A stretch of DNA of 64,000 bases from Strix aluco. Lineage: Eukaryota; Chordata; Aves; Strigiformes; Strigidae. The translations under genes and the position numbers were made by a program. The notes below the pieces were generated by a model, which saw only the letters and a list, made by a program, of their open reading frames with translations, had not been told where the DNA came from and did no database searches. This document shows positions 34,389 through 46,147 of the stretch, in pieces (the first letter of the stretch is position 1; each line of letters opens with the position of its first letter). The stretch is taken from NCBI RefSeq assembly GCF_031877795.1, contig NC_133935.1:48445330-48509329 (forward strand), written 5' to 3'.

Positions 34389-36970
34389 CTATCATCAAAA
34401 TGAAAGCAGGAATAACATTAAACAACTGCTAAGTAAAGAATTTTCTTCTGTTGATCTTGCTTACTGCCCTGTTTCACTATGTGCAAGCTGTACAGCAGAA
34501 ATGACTTTCAGAAAACCAGGTAAACCAAAACAAAGCATATCCATTTAAAACATCCACGCATATTAGACTAAAGCCTCTTAAATAAGTGTGAGCTGAGAAA
34601 CACTCTGGGTTAAAATCATAAGACACATCCACTGCTTTAAGAATGAAGCCCAGTACTTTTACCAGGAACAGCACCTGTTTTGCACATCTAAATGACCAAA
34701 TAATCTTTACAGGCATTATTAAAGCGGTATTTAAGGAAATCCACTGATGCAGGAAGGATGTACTGCTTTTAGGATTATAATACATTTTTCCTCCATCCCC
34801 TAATTGCATGAAGAATTTCTTAGCATAATCTCTCTAGAAGCACGTATTCTTAAAAGGATGCCCAGCTAACTTGCAACAGACCATATCACCAATGAAATAC
34901 TTGCCTGTGACATAAGAACGACTCCTACTTTCAGTATGAAAACTGAAAGCATTTAGCCTGCAACTCTCAGTGCTCTGACCCTAATTTAAAAAAAGTAGGC
35001 CAGTCACATTGGAACATGGATTCCGACTACTGAAAAGCAACATTCTTTTTTTTTTTTAATGCCAGTTAAAAAAAAAAAAATCCCAAACAAAAGAAACAAA
35101 CAAAAAAAAACCCCAAACAACCAAAGAAAAGCCCCCACATCACACACCCAAGGGCAAATATTCTTTGCTGAGGGACAGAAAAGTAATACAGTGATTTGAC
35201 TGCAACCAACACTGCATTAGAGGAAGAGAAGACAGAAGGAAGTCTAGGGACTATTTTTCAAAGATTCTTAATAGATGTATAGGATCCAAAATGGTTCAGT
35301 AGATGACTACATATTACTTTCTCTAGTATTCTGAAGTTAGAGATCAAAGTTCCTTTATTTAAGAAAAAAATCCCACTGAGTTAATCTTGTTTCTGCTGTT
35401 CACCCTTTTAATCCAGAGTTATTACAGTTTCTTCCACTGGATGAGTAAAACTGATAATGAATTAACTGTGTTGCATATTAGACAGAATGCATACTCTCAT
35501 TCTATCTAAAAGTTTTTTGAAGTCTAATTTTCCTGAATAAGCTAAGCACGACGAAAGTACGTCTCTGCTCCGTTTCAAACCTTCTTTTTCTTGACCACAA
35601 CCGAAAAGCACCCTCCACTTTTTGTTGCCGGGAGACAGTGTCCAGTGCATCTCATATCCCCATTTCTTGATTGTTTCTACCACCATACCCATCCCCTGCA
35701 TTAAGCAGTTGCTCAAGATAACTCTTCAGACAGAGAAATTTATTTCCTAGTTCACCACACAGCGTGTGAACGGCTATGCTAGCACCAAAATGGGGAAATG
35801 GTGTAAGCACAGGAGCAATTACAGATTTTTCATGCAGCAGTGCTGCTCAATGTTGAACTCCAGCTCCATGCTGGTACACCTGTGTGGATCTCCTTCTTAT
35901 CTTCTATCAATCTTCCATGTAATGGCTTCTTTTTCAGAGACAGACAAAAGATCAGGTAAACCACAAGCTGTAATAGCTTTCCACACTCAGTGTGACTTTT
36001 CAGTGTCTTTATTTGCAGAAGTGACTTCTCCCTGTGTTTAGGAGCACTTCAGTTTAACTTGTTTAGCTCTTTCTCACAGCTATCTCACAGCTATCTTAAG
36101 CAGAGGGCCCTGGTTACGCCCAGTCCATGAGGCTATATTCTCCTGATAATGCGGTCTGTATTATTTCTCTCCAATTAGAGTTGGAGATATCTCTGAAAAA
36201 CACTAACTTTTTATAGTTAGAAAACACTGGGTTATTTTTGGTTGGAAGTTTGACAAGTGTCATAAAAATAACTTTAGGTTATAAAAACAACTTTTCAGAG
36301 TAGCTGATGCAACATGCATGATAAAATCTACTAAAGCAGTAAGAAAAAAAAAGTATTGTGCCTCACGCTAAGCTTACCTGAATTTTTTCCAGACCCAAAT
36401 AATAAGATCTGTATCCACCTTAAAGTTTTTCCTTTTATTATTTTTTGAGCTGTTCAGCAAGAATTATGTAAGACACAGACTTGGAATCTAACTGATAATA
36501 GTTGATGCTTACAGGTTAATTTTTGAATCATAAGAGTGACAGTGAAGGGTACTACAGCAAGTACTGCCAATAAACAGAGAAAATATACAATATGTTTACA
36601 GCTGCTGACTTTTTACACAGTAACACCTCTAGTAGTCAAATATTATTTCTAAAATTTACTTCTCAGACCTTGACAGTTCTTGTATACACGAAATTTCTAG
36701 AGTGAGCAGCTTCAGAGTAATCATACTATCCAGATTGAAAACTCCAACAACCTCTACTGACAGTGAAACTAAAGCAGATGAGTTCTTCTACTTACAGAAG
36801 CCTGAGGGGAATCTCCAATCACAGACATATTGTTTATTTCTAACAATTGAGACTTAGGAGCTCAAGTATCTGGCATTTTTGAAAAGACTACCTATTGTCT
36901 TATAAACAGCCAAAGGTGAATCAAGCAAATACCAATTTCATTCAAAGAGCTTTCAAAAGTATAGTCTTAC
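34389..36970 (-). other. CNOT2 intron (2.6 kb)
   Basis: It holds an A/C-rich low-complexity block (35068-35150) preceded by T12. No coding or mobile sequence was recognised. A 110-codon minus-strand open frame at 34477-34809 has no known domain. Confidence 0.65.
35046..35150. repeat. T12, then A13 and A/C-rich low-complexity tract
   Basis: Twelve T (35046-35057), a short spacer, thirteen A (35068-35080), then about 70 bp of AAAC/CCCAAAC-type sequence. The T and A runs could pair in the transcript. Confidence 0.8.
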
Positions 36971-37096
36971 CATAGGGTGCCCTTCCAGCTAAAGGGTTTA
37001 TTAATGGAGTTGGATTGCCACTTCCTTCCCTTCTGTTTCTGTCTGCTAGTGCTGGAAAATCTGAGAGGTCCAGTCCTGTCACATTTTCACTTCCAT
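36971..37096 (-). CDS. CNOT2: CNOT2 coding exon, residues 217-259 (parts)
   Basis: 126 nt: AT finishing Asp217, 41 codons (GSENVTGLDLSDFPALADR to GRAPY), then G of Val259. Acceptor TGTAG, donor GTAAGA. It carries the first of two DFPAL motifs (LSDFPALADR), a short hydrophobic motif that recurs in the next exon. Confidence 0.97.
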
Positions 37097-38222
37097 CTAC
37101 AATAAAAAGAGATATTTTAAATTCCCTTCTGTTTTTCACTCAAAGACTTCATTATGTGCAAGATAAATGTAGGATATATTTTCTTTCTTCAAGTTATCTT
37201 TTTACTCTTACTATAATTATTACAAATAACTACAGCCTCTGTGTTATGCAACTAGCCTAAAGAGCATCACGATGTTTGGGGTTTGTTTTTAAACAAGAGT
37301 TAGTCAACAGCATTTAGTAATGAGGTCTACTCATTTTGAATTAAAGACTGCACACATAAAACATGGGCAGACCATCAAAATTACAGTACTAGGATAGGTA
37401 GCCTGCTTAAAATTTAAGGAGCTATCAAGCAGAAATTTGAGAGACCCATATTAGCAGCAGTATCAAGGATCTCCCTTGTCCTTAGATAAGGTAGGATAAA
37501 GCTGAAGCAGTGTAGAGCAAATGCAGTGCAAGTTACATGGGAACATTTTTTGATTTGCAGCAGGAAATACTACATAGGTGAGGTCAGAATTGCAGCTCTA
37601 TAAAGATGTCACAAGGTCCTAGGGGATGCCCAAACCCTTCCACTCTGATGTCACCAGCACCTCAACTTGCTTCATATACATGGCCACCTACAGAAACGTC
37701 AGCATGGACAAACCTAAAGCATTTATGCACAAAGATATTTTCCTCTATCTAGTTCATTAAAATTCAGGTGAAGAAGTAATTCCCAGAGAAAAAAAATCAC
37801 AACTGAAACAACTGATTGAAAGGATCCCATTATAAACCAAATGTTCAAAAGGAGTTTGAGATTTCAAAAACTGCTTTGCCACTGTCTTTACCCTATATAA
37901 TGTGGTAATAGAAAATGCATAATTTTTTCCTTCTCTGATTCCCTTTTAAATTCCATAAACTATTTTGCATTTCTAACCAACTAGGTATAATCTATAGTCT
38001 TATGATATACAGCTAGTATTCCACAGAATACTTTGTCTTCTCCACTGTTATGAAGTAGTAACAGTTTCACAGCACCACTCTTGGAGCAGCACTTCCATGG
38101 AATAACTGAAAATTATAACAAAGTTGCACTCCGACAGAACCAAGTATTTTCAATTAGACTTATTTAGTCCAAAGAATCTCTCTACTGTATTTTAAGATTG
38201 ATATTAATCAGAGTAAACTCAC
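37097..38222 (-). other. CNOT2 intron (1.1 kb)
   Basis: AT-rich. Nothing recognised. Confidence 0.7.
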
Positions 38223-38302
38223 CTGTTCCATTAAAAATGTTACTTGATAAGGAGTTATTCATTCCAAATGCCTGATTTCTGTTCATCCCAAATCCAGACA
38301 TA
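38223..38302 (-). CDS. CNOT2: CNOT2 coding exon, residues 190-217 (parts)
   Basis: 80 nt: T finishing Ser190, 26 codons (MSGFGMNRNQAFGMN to NIFNGT), then G of Asp217. Acceptor CACAG, donor GTGAGT. A Gly/Met/Asn-rich low-complexity segment. Confidence 0.97.
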
Positions 38303-41074
38303 CTGTGAAAAAAATCCAGGAAGTCAGACAAAAGGGTACATATACTTCGTAATTTCCAGTGTTATTAAGAGGCAAAGACACTTAAATTATTTCACACGTA
38401 AGCAACCCACATTAAAACTCAATTTTTATTTTCCTTTATGATTCTGAAAACTCAGCAGCAGCAGCAGGCACTGCTCAATCAAGACAGCTGGAATGACTTC
38501 AAAATAACTTAGTTTTTTTAATAGTCACTGTGTCTTAAGACATCTGTCAACCACCAAGTTATGACAAATATGATCATTACTCAATAATTTCATATAGAAA
38601 AATGAAGCAGCAGTAAATGCAACCGTGAAAAGACAGACTGCAATCCATTCATTTTTAGGTGGGAAGCTGGATCATGGAAGTGATCAAGTTTGTCATGACT
38701 CAGCTATAAGCTGAACAGTTATGGTGTGCAATCATCACCATGTACATATGGCACCATTACAAGCATAGGGGTGGTCTCTGCCACACAAGGACACCAGCTA
38801 AATTAAAGTTTCATATAGTCAGGCAAAAATGTTTGAAGACATCTAAATATCATATAGGACTACTGTGGTTGAAAAGACACCTTCACAAATGATCTGCTTC
38901 ATTCTGTGTGAGCTGGAGATGTTGAGAAGCCCAAAGGTAGGCCCTAGCTGAGCAAAGTTCTGAATTTCTGTCCTGTGGGAAATCACAACATTCATTTGTC
39001 CCCTGTAACAGGTTGGAAATTGATGCTTTAGAAGTTTCTGTAAATAAACACGTCAAACATTTTCCTAGTGGAAATTTCACCTACACAGACTTTTTCCACA
39101 GTTACAAATCTGACGCATTTCATTCCAATTTGAAATAGCCTTAAACGCTTCATTTTGGATTGAGACATCAAGGGCACAGTTAGCAAAGACTGGTCCTGTC
39201 CCACTTTGCTTCCCCAAGGTGGAGTATTTGGAAGACATCCAGACCTTTGACACATCTGAAGAGACACATTCCTGGTATCCTCTATGAATTCTAGACCTGG
39301 TGAGAGCACTAACAGGAGACAATTTGATCTTGAAGGCATATAATCTAGCCTGATGACAGACAGTATTTCTCATGCAAGGGTTTTTTTGTTTGCTTTTAAA
39401 GTAATTAGAAACAACCACGTTAAGAATTTCAGAGATAAAAAAGGGATTAGGCCACAAAATGTGTCCTTCTCTACAACTATTTGTAACCTGTTTTACCAAT
39501 GTAAGTAAGAAAGGGAAAGTGAAGTGTATTTTATATTCAAAAACCTAAAAACTTTCATTGCTCCAACTAAGGCAACCATTCAGAAAACACTCCTTGGAAC
39601 TCACATAATTCATGCATCTGTCAAGGAAACGCCATAAATTTCTTTTTCCAAGTATAATTTCAAAATTTTGTTAAATATATCCATTAACAGTTGGATATGT
39701 ACTACTATACATTTGTTAGGCTAATAAACTATGGAACAAGAACTTGTCATTGTTCCAGTCATATTTCCTTCTCAACTTGTAAAAATTGTAGCTTCTTGAA
39801 AATGAGATATACAACGCAAACAGTGAAAGATGAAGATTTTAATTCAAATGCTCCTACAGACAGGGATTTTATTATCTACCCCTACAGCTGAATGACAGTT
39901 AAACAAGTACTTTCTATACCTATACCAATCTCCAAAATCATTGTCCTCTGCATGTAGAGTTTTTAAGTATACTATTTCAACCTTTTGTGATGCTCAAGTT
40001 TCAAAACTACTTCAAAATATAAAATCGTCTTTTTAAATTAGCATCTCCTTTACTTGCCACTATACATCACAGGAAAGAAAAGACAAATTCTAGGTAATCA
40101 GAGGCAAGACACAAAGTCTTCTCACACTCCAAAAACATAAATCGCTACTACCAATTCTCTATTGCTGCAATTGAGAAAAGCATTTTTATGCCTGTATCAG
40201 TGTGAAACTACAGAACTAAACAGTCTGACCAAGATTCAGATAACCATGACATTAGTTTTTACCTTCCTTTATCCATTTTGTAAAATACTAGTTTGGGTTA
40301 GAGGTGGCACCTGAGTACCATGAGCTTGTTTGTGCTCCGTGTAAAGGCAGTACCCTAAGGAAGGGCCTGAAGGGCGAAAAAGGACGAAGCTGGGAGCACA
40401 GAGATCATGAAGTTGTGGAATGAAGCCTGGAAAGCAGTAAGCTGTGCAAAGCTGTGACACACATTAAATAATTAGAATCAACACACTTTTTACTACAAGT
40501 TTATCAGTATGAACTAAGCATAAACACAGAACCAAAACACAGTTAAAGCTTAATGATTTATGATGTTAGAATCTTGCCCAGAGTTAGAAAAAGAAGTGAT
40601 TGAGAAGCTTTTGACATCCAAATGAGCACCAGATCCTTAAATGAATGGCATACCACTGTTCTGTGTATTATTAAAATACTAGGTCCCTACTGTGTCTGAA
40701 TCAGTTAACAATTCTTCCAGAATAACTATTGTGTTTTTAAATCTTGCCTTACTTCTTCCCAAACTCATTGATGAACAGCCTTAAAATGGATGTATAGACC
40801 CAAAAATCAAGACATGTTTCAAAAACAAACTTGGGAACACATGAGAAACATCACATGTTTTAAAGCAGCAGCAGTAGAAATTCAATAGTCAGAAAGAGAA
40901 TATAGCTTAAAGGCTTGTGTGAATATTAAAAGCAGCTTCAAAGTTTACTGCCAGGAGACAAGAACACAGGAAGCAGCTTTCGAGCTTTATTCTAATGGAT
41001 GAAAATTAGATTTCCAGAGCAGCATTTAATCACATCCATGGCTGTACAGGGATGGTCCAACTAAACAGCCTTAC
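38303..41074 (-). other. CNOT2 intron (2.8 kb)
   Basis: Mostly AT-rich. The 40290-40460 stretch is less AT-rich than its surroundings but I could not identify it. Overlapping open frames near 38883-39499 on the minus strand (up to 140 codons) have no known domain and cross no plausible splice frame with CNOT2. Confidence 0.65.
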
Positions 41075-41257
41075 CTGTTCACAGTAAAAGGTTGTCGAGA
41101 GGGTTGCTGCTTTGGCATACATATTATGCTTGGAGAGCTTCTGTTGGGGCTGCCTAACCCTGAACTGCTCATGCTGTTTGTCCTGCTGGGAATTCCAATG
41201 CCCTGACCAACCTGGGAGTGGTTCATCATATTCCTAGGATTCATAGGCAATATCCCC
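41075..41257 (-). CDS. CNOT2: CNOT2 coding exon, residues 129-190 (parts)
   Basis: 183 nt, the longest coding exon here: one G finishing Arg129, then 60 codons (GILPMNPRNMMNHSQ to RQPFTVN), then AG of Ser190. Acceptor TTTCAG, donor GTAAGG. Met/Asn/Gly-rich, then a Ser-rich stretch (SMSSSGLGSPNRSSPS). No folded domain is known here. Confidence 0.97.
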
Positions 41258-41865
41258 CTGAAAGAGAAAAATCATCCACAGAGATGAATCTGTACAATAG
41301 TATTTGGTTACTCATTTAGATTACTAACATAGGATGGACTCTGGCAACTTAATTTGTGCTTAGCGTCAATACAGCATGTTTGGATTACTCTCTATAATTA
41401 ATGTAGTTTTGGATTTCTTCAGAAATACCAGGTGACCCATTACATACTAATCAAGTCCTTGGTCAGGTTTAGATAAATACTTAAGTATTATGCACTTGAA
41501 AAGGTGTTGCAGCTCTTTTTTTAATGAGCACCTCAGACCTACTACCTTACTCTACAGCGTATGATATCCATACAAAAACTTTAACTGTACATTTACCAGA
41601 ACAATCAAAAAACAACCTCTTACATTCTGAAGCAGAATTTGCCAGTAATTTCTCCTTTATGTACAAAAATTCAAATACTGTCTTACAGAAAGCCCTTACT
41701 GTTTTACAGTATTATTTCCCTAACACAGGCAGTGGTCAAGAGAAACTACTTTTCGTCTTTTTTAACTAATCAGACTGTAAAGTAGTTGAGGCAAAATATG
41801 CAGAACATTTAACAAGAGCTCTGCAGAAAGACACAATCGCAGAAATATTGGCTATCAATAAATAC
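41258..41865 (-). other. CNOT2 intron (608 bp)
   Basis: Short intron with no feature recognised. It contains an 81-codon + strand open frame of chance type. Confidence 0.75.
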
Positions 41866-42013
41866 CTGCTCGGAGATGGAGGCGTGTGAAGTGACATTGT
41901 TGGTACCCCTGTTGTTGGCGTTACGTGGCTCGGTAACTGAGTGCCTTGTGATAAGCTGCGATTTAACTGAGGGGTATTGTTGCTCATTCCCCTCATTGGA
42001 AGGCCTAGTGCAC
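41866..42013 (-). CDS. CNOT2: CNOT2 coding exon, residues 80-129 (parts)
   Basis: 148 nt, starting with GT that completes Ser80, through 48 codons (ALGLPMRGMSNNTPQ to HTPPSPS), and ending with AG of an Arg codon. Acceptor AATAG, donor GTATTT. Rich in Ser, Thr, Pro and Asn, with TP and SP sites (for example HTPPSPSR) that could be phosphorylated by proline-directed kinases; this is inferred from the motif. Confidence 0.97.
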
Positions 42014-44891
42014 CTATTGAAAAAAAATTCAGAGGGGTGGAGATATAGAGCAATCAGGAACAAAGTCTTCTCCATCAGATGTAGATGGAAACAATTTATG
42101 CTGACAACCTACAAAATGTGTAAAAATTAAGTCCTTGTTTGCATAGTAGAAGCCCAATTATCTCAAATTTAGCCCCATTTCTGTTAAACTTTAGAAAGGC
42201 TCTTTAAGGAACTTCTGTATTTGAGTCACTAACAAAATTTTGTTTCCTTTGAGATGTATACTTAGAGAAAGGGTTCAGTTTTGAGTTTTTTGATGAGGAC
42301 ATGAAATTCTACAAATTATCTCAAAAAAGGCAGCATTTTGAGAAAATTAGTAACTGCACTCAAGAAATACATTACTTCTGAATAAACTGGTAGATATATT
42401 TGGCCAGTATTTAGAACACTGATTTGTTAAAAATTAGGCAAACCTTTAATAAAAAAAGTAATTTATGAATATTTAGTTAACAATTACATTGCTTTCAAGA
42501 CAACTAAAGCAACATTTTAGGCCAGTTCTCTGCAAAGTTTAAGTTGCTTCTTTTTGATAACAGAACTTCAGTGTCCACAATCAAGTCAATCTTTTGAGGA
42601 AAGAAAGAAAGCAGAATTTTAACTGCCCTCTATTAGCATTTAAAAATATACAGAAGATTTTTAACATTATGATGAAAATATTTTTTACACAAACAACTGG
42701 GTGTGACAGAATAAAGTAAGCACTTCAGTGAGGTAAAAAAAGAAATTGCTTTAACTCAGAACAGCTAAAGATAACCAGTTGCTGCACTGGCTCAAAATGT
42801 CCAAAAACTTTATGAAGTTTCTCATCATTCTCACATCACTTTTCTGTGCTTATGAAGTTTTGGAATGATGTTCGAAGGCAAGAAAAAGTAATTTAGTGCA
42901 ACATATCAATAGAAACAAACTTAGCATATAAAACGCGATAGCTGTAAGTAACAGTCCCTATTGCTTTGGCATCAGGCTGCTGAGGTAGACTCACATAACT
43001 CAGAACCTTATCTTGCAGACCAAACAAATGAAAAATTATCGTGAATCAGCACTCTCCCATGGCAGATCACCCCAGCAGAAGAGCTGAACATGCCAGTGTA
43101 TAATGTGATCAAATACTAAGAATGTAAAGAAAGGATATAGCGTATGCTCAGGTTATTATCATGGACAAGATCTGAAGAAACCTCCCAGTCATTTAGCGCT
43201 GTCACTTTAAGAACTGCTGTCTGTCCATGACCTACCCTACAATTTGCAATCCAAGAAGTTTGCAGTAACACTCAAAGTTTTGATAACACTCAAATTTATC
43301 TCTATACATTCAGATTGAGAAGTAGTGTGACTTGCTATAACAAGCCTCCTAAGACTTCATTAAATGCTGATTATATCAAGGTGTTCACGGTAAATATTTT
43401 GGCAATTTGCTGCATCAGAATAATTTCAAAGAGCATAAACATGTATTACAAATAATATTTCATGCTGATTAACAATTATGTGGAATTTTAAAAATAAAAT
43501 GGTAAAGAAAAAAATACATACACTTCCAAACTAGATACAGTACACTGAAAAACATGATTACAATATTCAGGTTAATTTTGTGCAAGCATTTGTTTCAGCA
43601 AAGCCTGTTTTACACTGATGGTTATTTCTTGTTGTTGGCTTTCTTTAAACTAGAATTTTTACTGAGTAGGGCTGTTACAGTGCAGTAGAACCATCTTCCT
43701 GTGGCTGGCAAGTAGGTGCAGTTGAAATATTCACCATAAGGAAAAAAAAAATATCTTTTTTCTTATGCTTCCTTTTTCCACTTTAACCGAGAGAAGAGAT
43801 CAGCATGGGCTATATTGGAGACTGATCAATCAAGTGGCCGATTTCCTGCCTGATAGTTAAGTCACATTAACTCTATGGCATGACATCTTGCTTAATGACT
43901 GACAGCTACCAATTTAAAAGTCAGTTTATATTACATGGTCACTCATCAACAGCCACTGAGATAGTAAAAAACCACCGTATTTTTAAACTATTTGAAGAAA
44001 GCCGAAAGAAATTGTGAAGGCCATGCATCTAGCAGACAAAGCTTTTAGTCTGTCCAGATAACAAGTCCAGACTCTCTAAAGTACTCTGAAGGTGTTTTTT
44101 CTTAGAATCCGAGTCAGATGCACTTGGCAAGAAAGTTGCAAACATTCAAAAGTGTACAGTAATAAAGGAGAGACGTTCACAAACCCGTTTTACTTGTGTA
44201 ACTGTACCCAACTCAGATATCCTGAGCCACTTTCTGGCTGCGCCTCTCGGCAACGAGGAGGTTCAGTTGTCAATGCTGGCCCTTAAGTTAGGTGGCTAGC
44301 AATACACACTGTGACTGCTCCTTTACAGGTCCTTCTATTGCAACAGTATACACAAGACTGGCAGATACAGAAAAAATCTTCAAGGTATGGGAAAGAAACA
44401 AAGAGTAGTGCAGAAGGCAGTAATCTTACTGGTATAGTTCTTTGCCAAACGTGAGTTGCCAAGCATGTACACAAGATTTACTTTGCTCCTGTAGAGCATG
44501 AAATATCAGTTATAACTTAAGGTATAATTTCCTTCTATTCCTTACATATTGTCCTGAACTAGGTTCATTTTGGCCATGCTCACTTTCCTTAGTTTTTCCT
44601 TCAGAGAGTCACAGTTACATCACAGACATTCTTTAAAGGATGATTATATTTGGATATTCAGCAGTTATACAGTGTCAATATATGACACTTTGCATACTAA
44701 ATACTGCAAAAATGCATACTAAGCAAAGCAGAAATGTATCTTAAAAAAAACCACCCACAAATAAGGAGACATACTGTCTCTTTTACAATCATCAGAAAAC
44801 AAAGTCATATGCATGTTCTCTATCCAAAGAGCATGAAACCAGAACATATTTAGCATAAAACAAACATATAATCAATAAAAAGAATTCTTAC
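42014..44891 (-). other. CNOT2 intron (2.9 kb)
   Basis: AT-rich intronic DNA. I see no coding, RNA or mobile element in it. Confidence 0.7.
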
Positions 44892-44958
44892 TTTGTTGCC
44901 CGTATAAACTTGCCCCAAACTGAGACAGCTGACCTGATGTTGATGGTGATGCCAGCAT
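44892..44958 (-). CDS. CNOT2: CNOT2 coding exon, residues 58-80 (part)
   Basis: 67 nt: 22 codons (MLASPSTSG to LYGQQ) plus the first base of a Ser codon. Acceptor TGTAG, donor GTAAGA. The donor position is fixed by the phase: the exon ends in CAACAAA so that A+GT makes the Ser codon with the next exon. Part of the Ser/Gly/Gln-rich N-terminal region. Confidence 0.96.
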
Positions 44959-45129
44959 CTACAATGTAAGAGGAATAAAAGGTTATTAGACAAAGGTGCT
45001 GTGCTATCTTGCTCTGTAAGTTTACACAATATTGTTTTGCCAAGAAAGCCAAAACAGCAACTGAAAACTCCTTTTAAGTCATCAAGTTTTAGAAACTCCC
45101 TAAAATATCTGCACAGTAACAACTGCAAC

Positions 45130-45205
45130 AATTGTTATTGCAATTGTTATTTTTATTATATATATATATAACAACATGTGATTGCAATTATTGTTATTGC
45201 AACAC
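45130..45205. repeat. TA repeat flanked by ATTGTTATTGCAA direct repeats
   Basis: A short TA run (near 45155-45170) has the motif ATTGTTATTGCAA both before and after it in the same direction. It looks like local duplication around a microsatellite. Confidence 0.6.
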
Positions 45206-45799
45206 ATCAATAAAAATGTATGACTTTACATGTATAAAAACAGCCTTTCTTTTACTTGTGACAAATAGCACAGAGGAAAAATATCTAAAAGCTTTCAGTT
45301 TTTCTACCCTTGTAGCTAGGAAAACTACCGTTACAGAATAAGGAATACTCAGTTATTTAAATCAGATATAGGTTTTTTCCCCTTGGAAAACATGCATCAT
45401 AGAAGATCAATCCCTGCTCAATGTGATAACAGCAAGTGCGAAGTTTCATATTATCAGTTACAATAGCAAAAGGTGGGGAATGAGCGGCTACATAGCAGCA
45501 GGTATACAGAAACAGATGTGAACTTTGGGTAAGATTCCGATGTTAAAATTATAATGTACCTACTGCCCTAACAGCTGGCTTCATGCTTATATACACTATA
45601 TGAATTAGGTAAGATGTACAAATGTCAGAAGTAATCTCTCCTGCTCTATTATGTCCACTTTAGAGACATCACATATTACCAGATATTTCTGTTAAAACCT
45701 TCTTTGTCAACTTTCAGACATCACACAAGAAATGTGACAAACTAAAGAGACTCTTGGGAAAAGGAAGATCTAAAAAAAAAAAAATAAAAATCACAATCT

Positions 45800-46147
45800 A
45801 TGAAGAAAGATTAAGATTTGGGTTTGCATACTTCAAAAAGAAGGCAACTAAGGTAGGGACATGATACCAGACTTCCAGTCATTGCTGTAGGCGGAAAAGA
45901 ACAAACTACTCTCCATGCTGCTGCAGAAATAGAAAGTATTAATAAATTTGAGAAACAGGAGATTTAGGTTAATATTTGGAAAAAAAAAATCCCTTTGCAA
46001 TCTTCAGGACAGTTAAGCACTGGAACATCCATCCCTGGATGTTTTTAAAGAACAGATTAGATGTTCATCAACATTAGCTGATTGTCCCTTGGAGCAAGAA
46101 GAGCTATTAGTTGACCTAATCCATCCAGCTCACAACAGAATATGCTA
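45800..46147 (+). mobile_element. Old, diverged CR1 LINE fragment
   Basis: It follows the order of the CR1 3' UTR on the + strand with many changes. A GAAGAAAGATTAAG start is followed by GAGATTTAGGTTAATATTTGG, then CACTGGAACATCCATCCCTGG, then TTTTTAAAGAACAGATTAGATG, then a GAGCTATTAGTTGACCTAAT part. The ends are approximate. It is antisense to CNOT2 and clearly older than the CR1 copy at 10519. Confidence 0.75.

Noticed and set aside
38883..39499. Overlapping 103- and 140-codon minus-strand frames as an extra CNOT2 exon or nested gene
   Set aside because: The exons on both sides join perfectly in phase without them, and the peptides match nothing in CNOT2.
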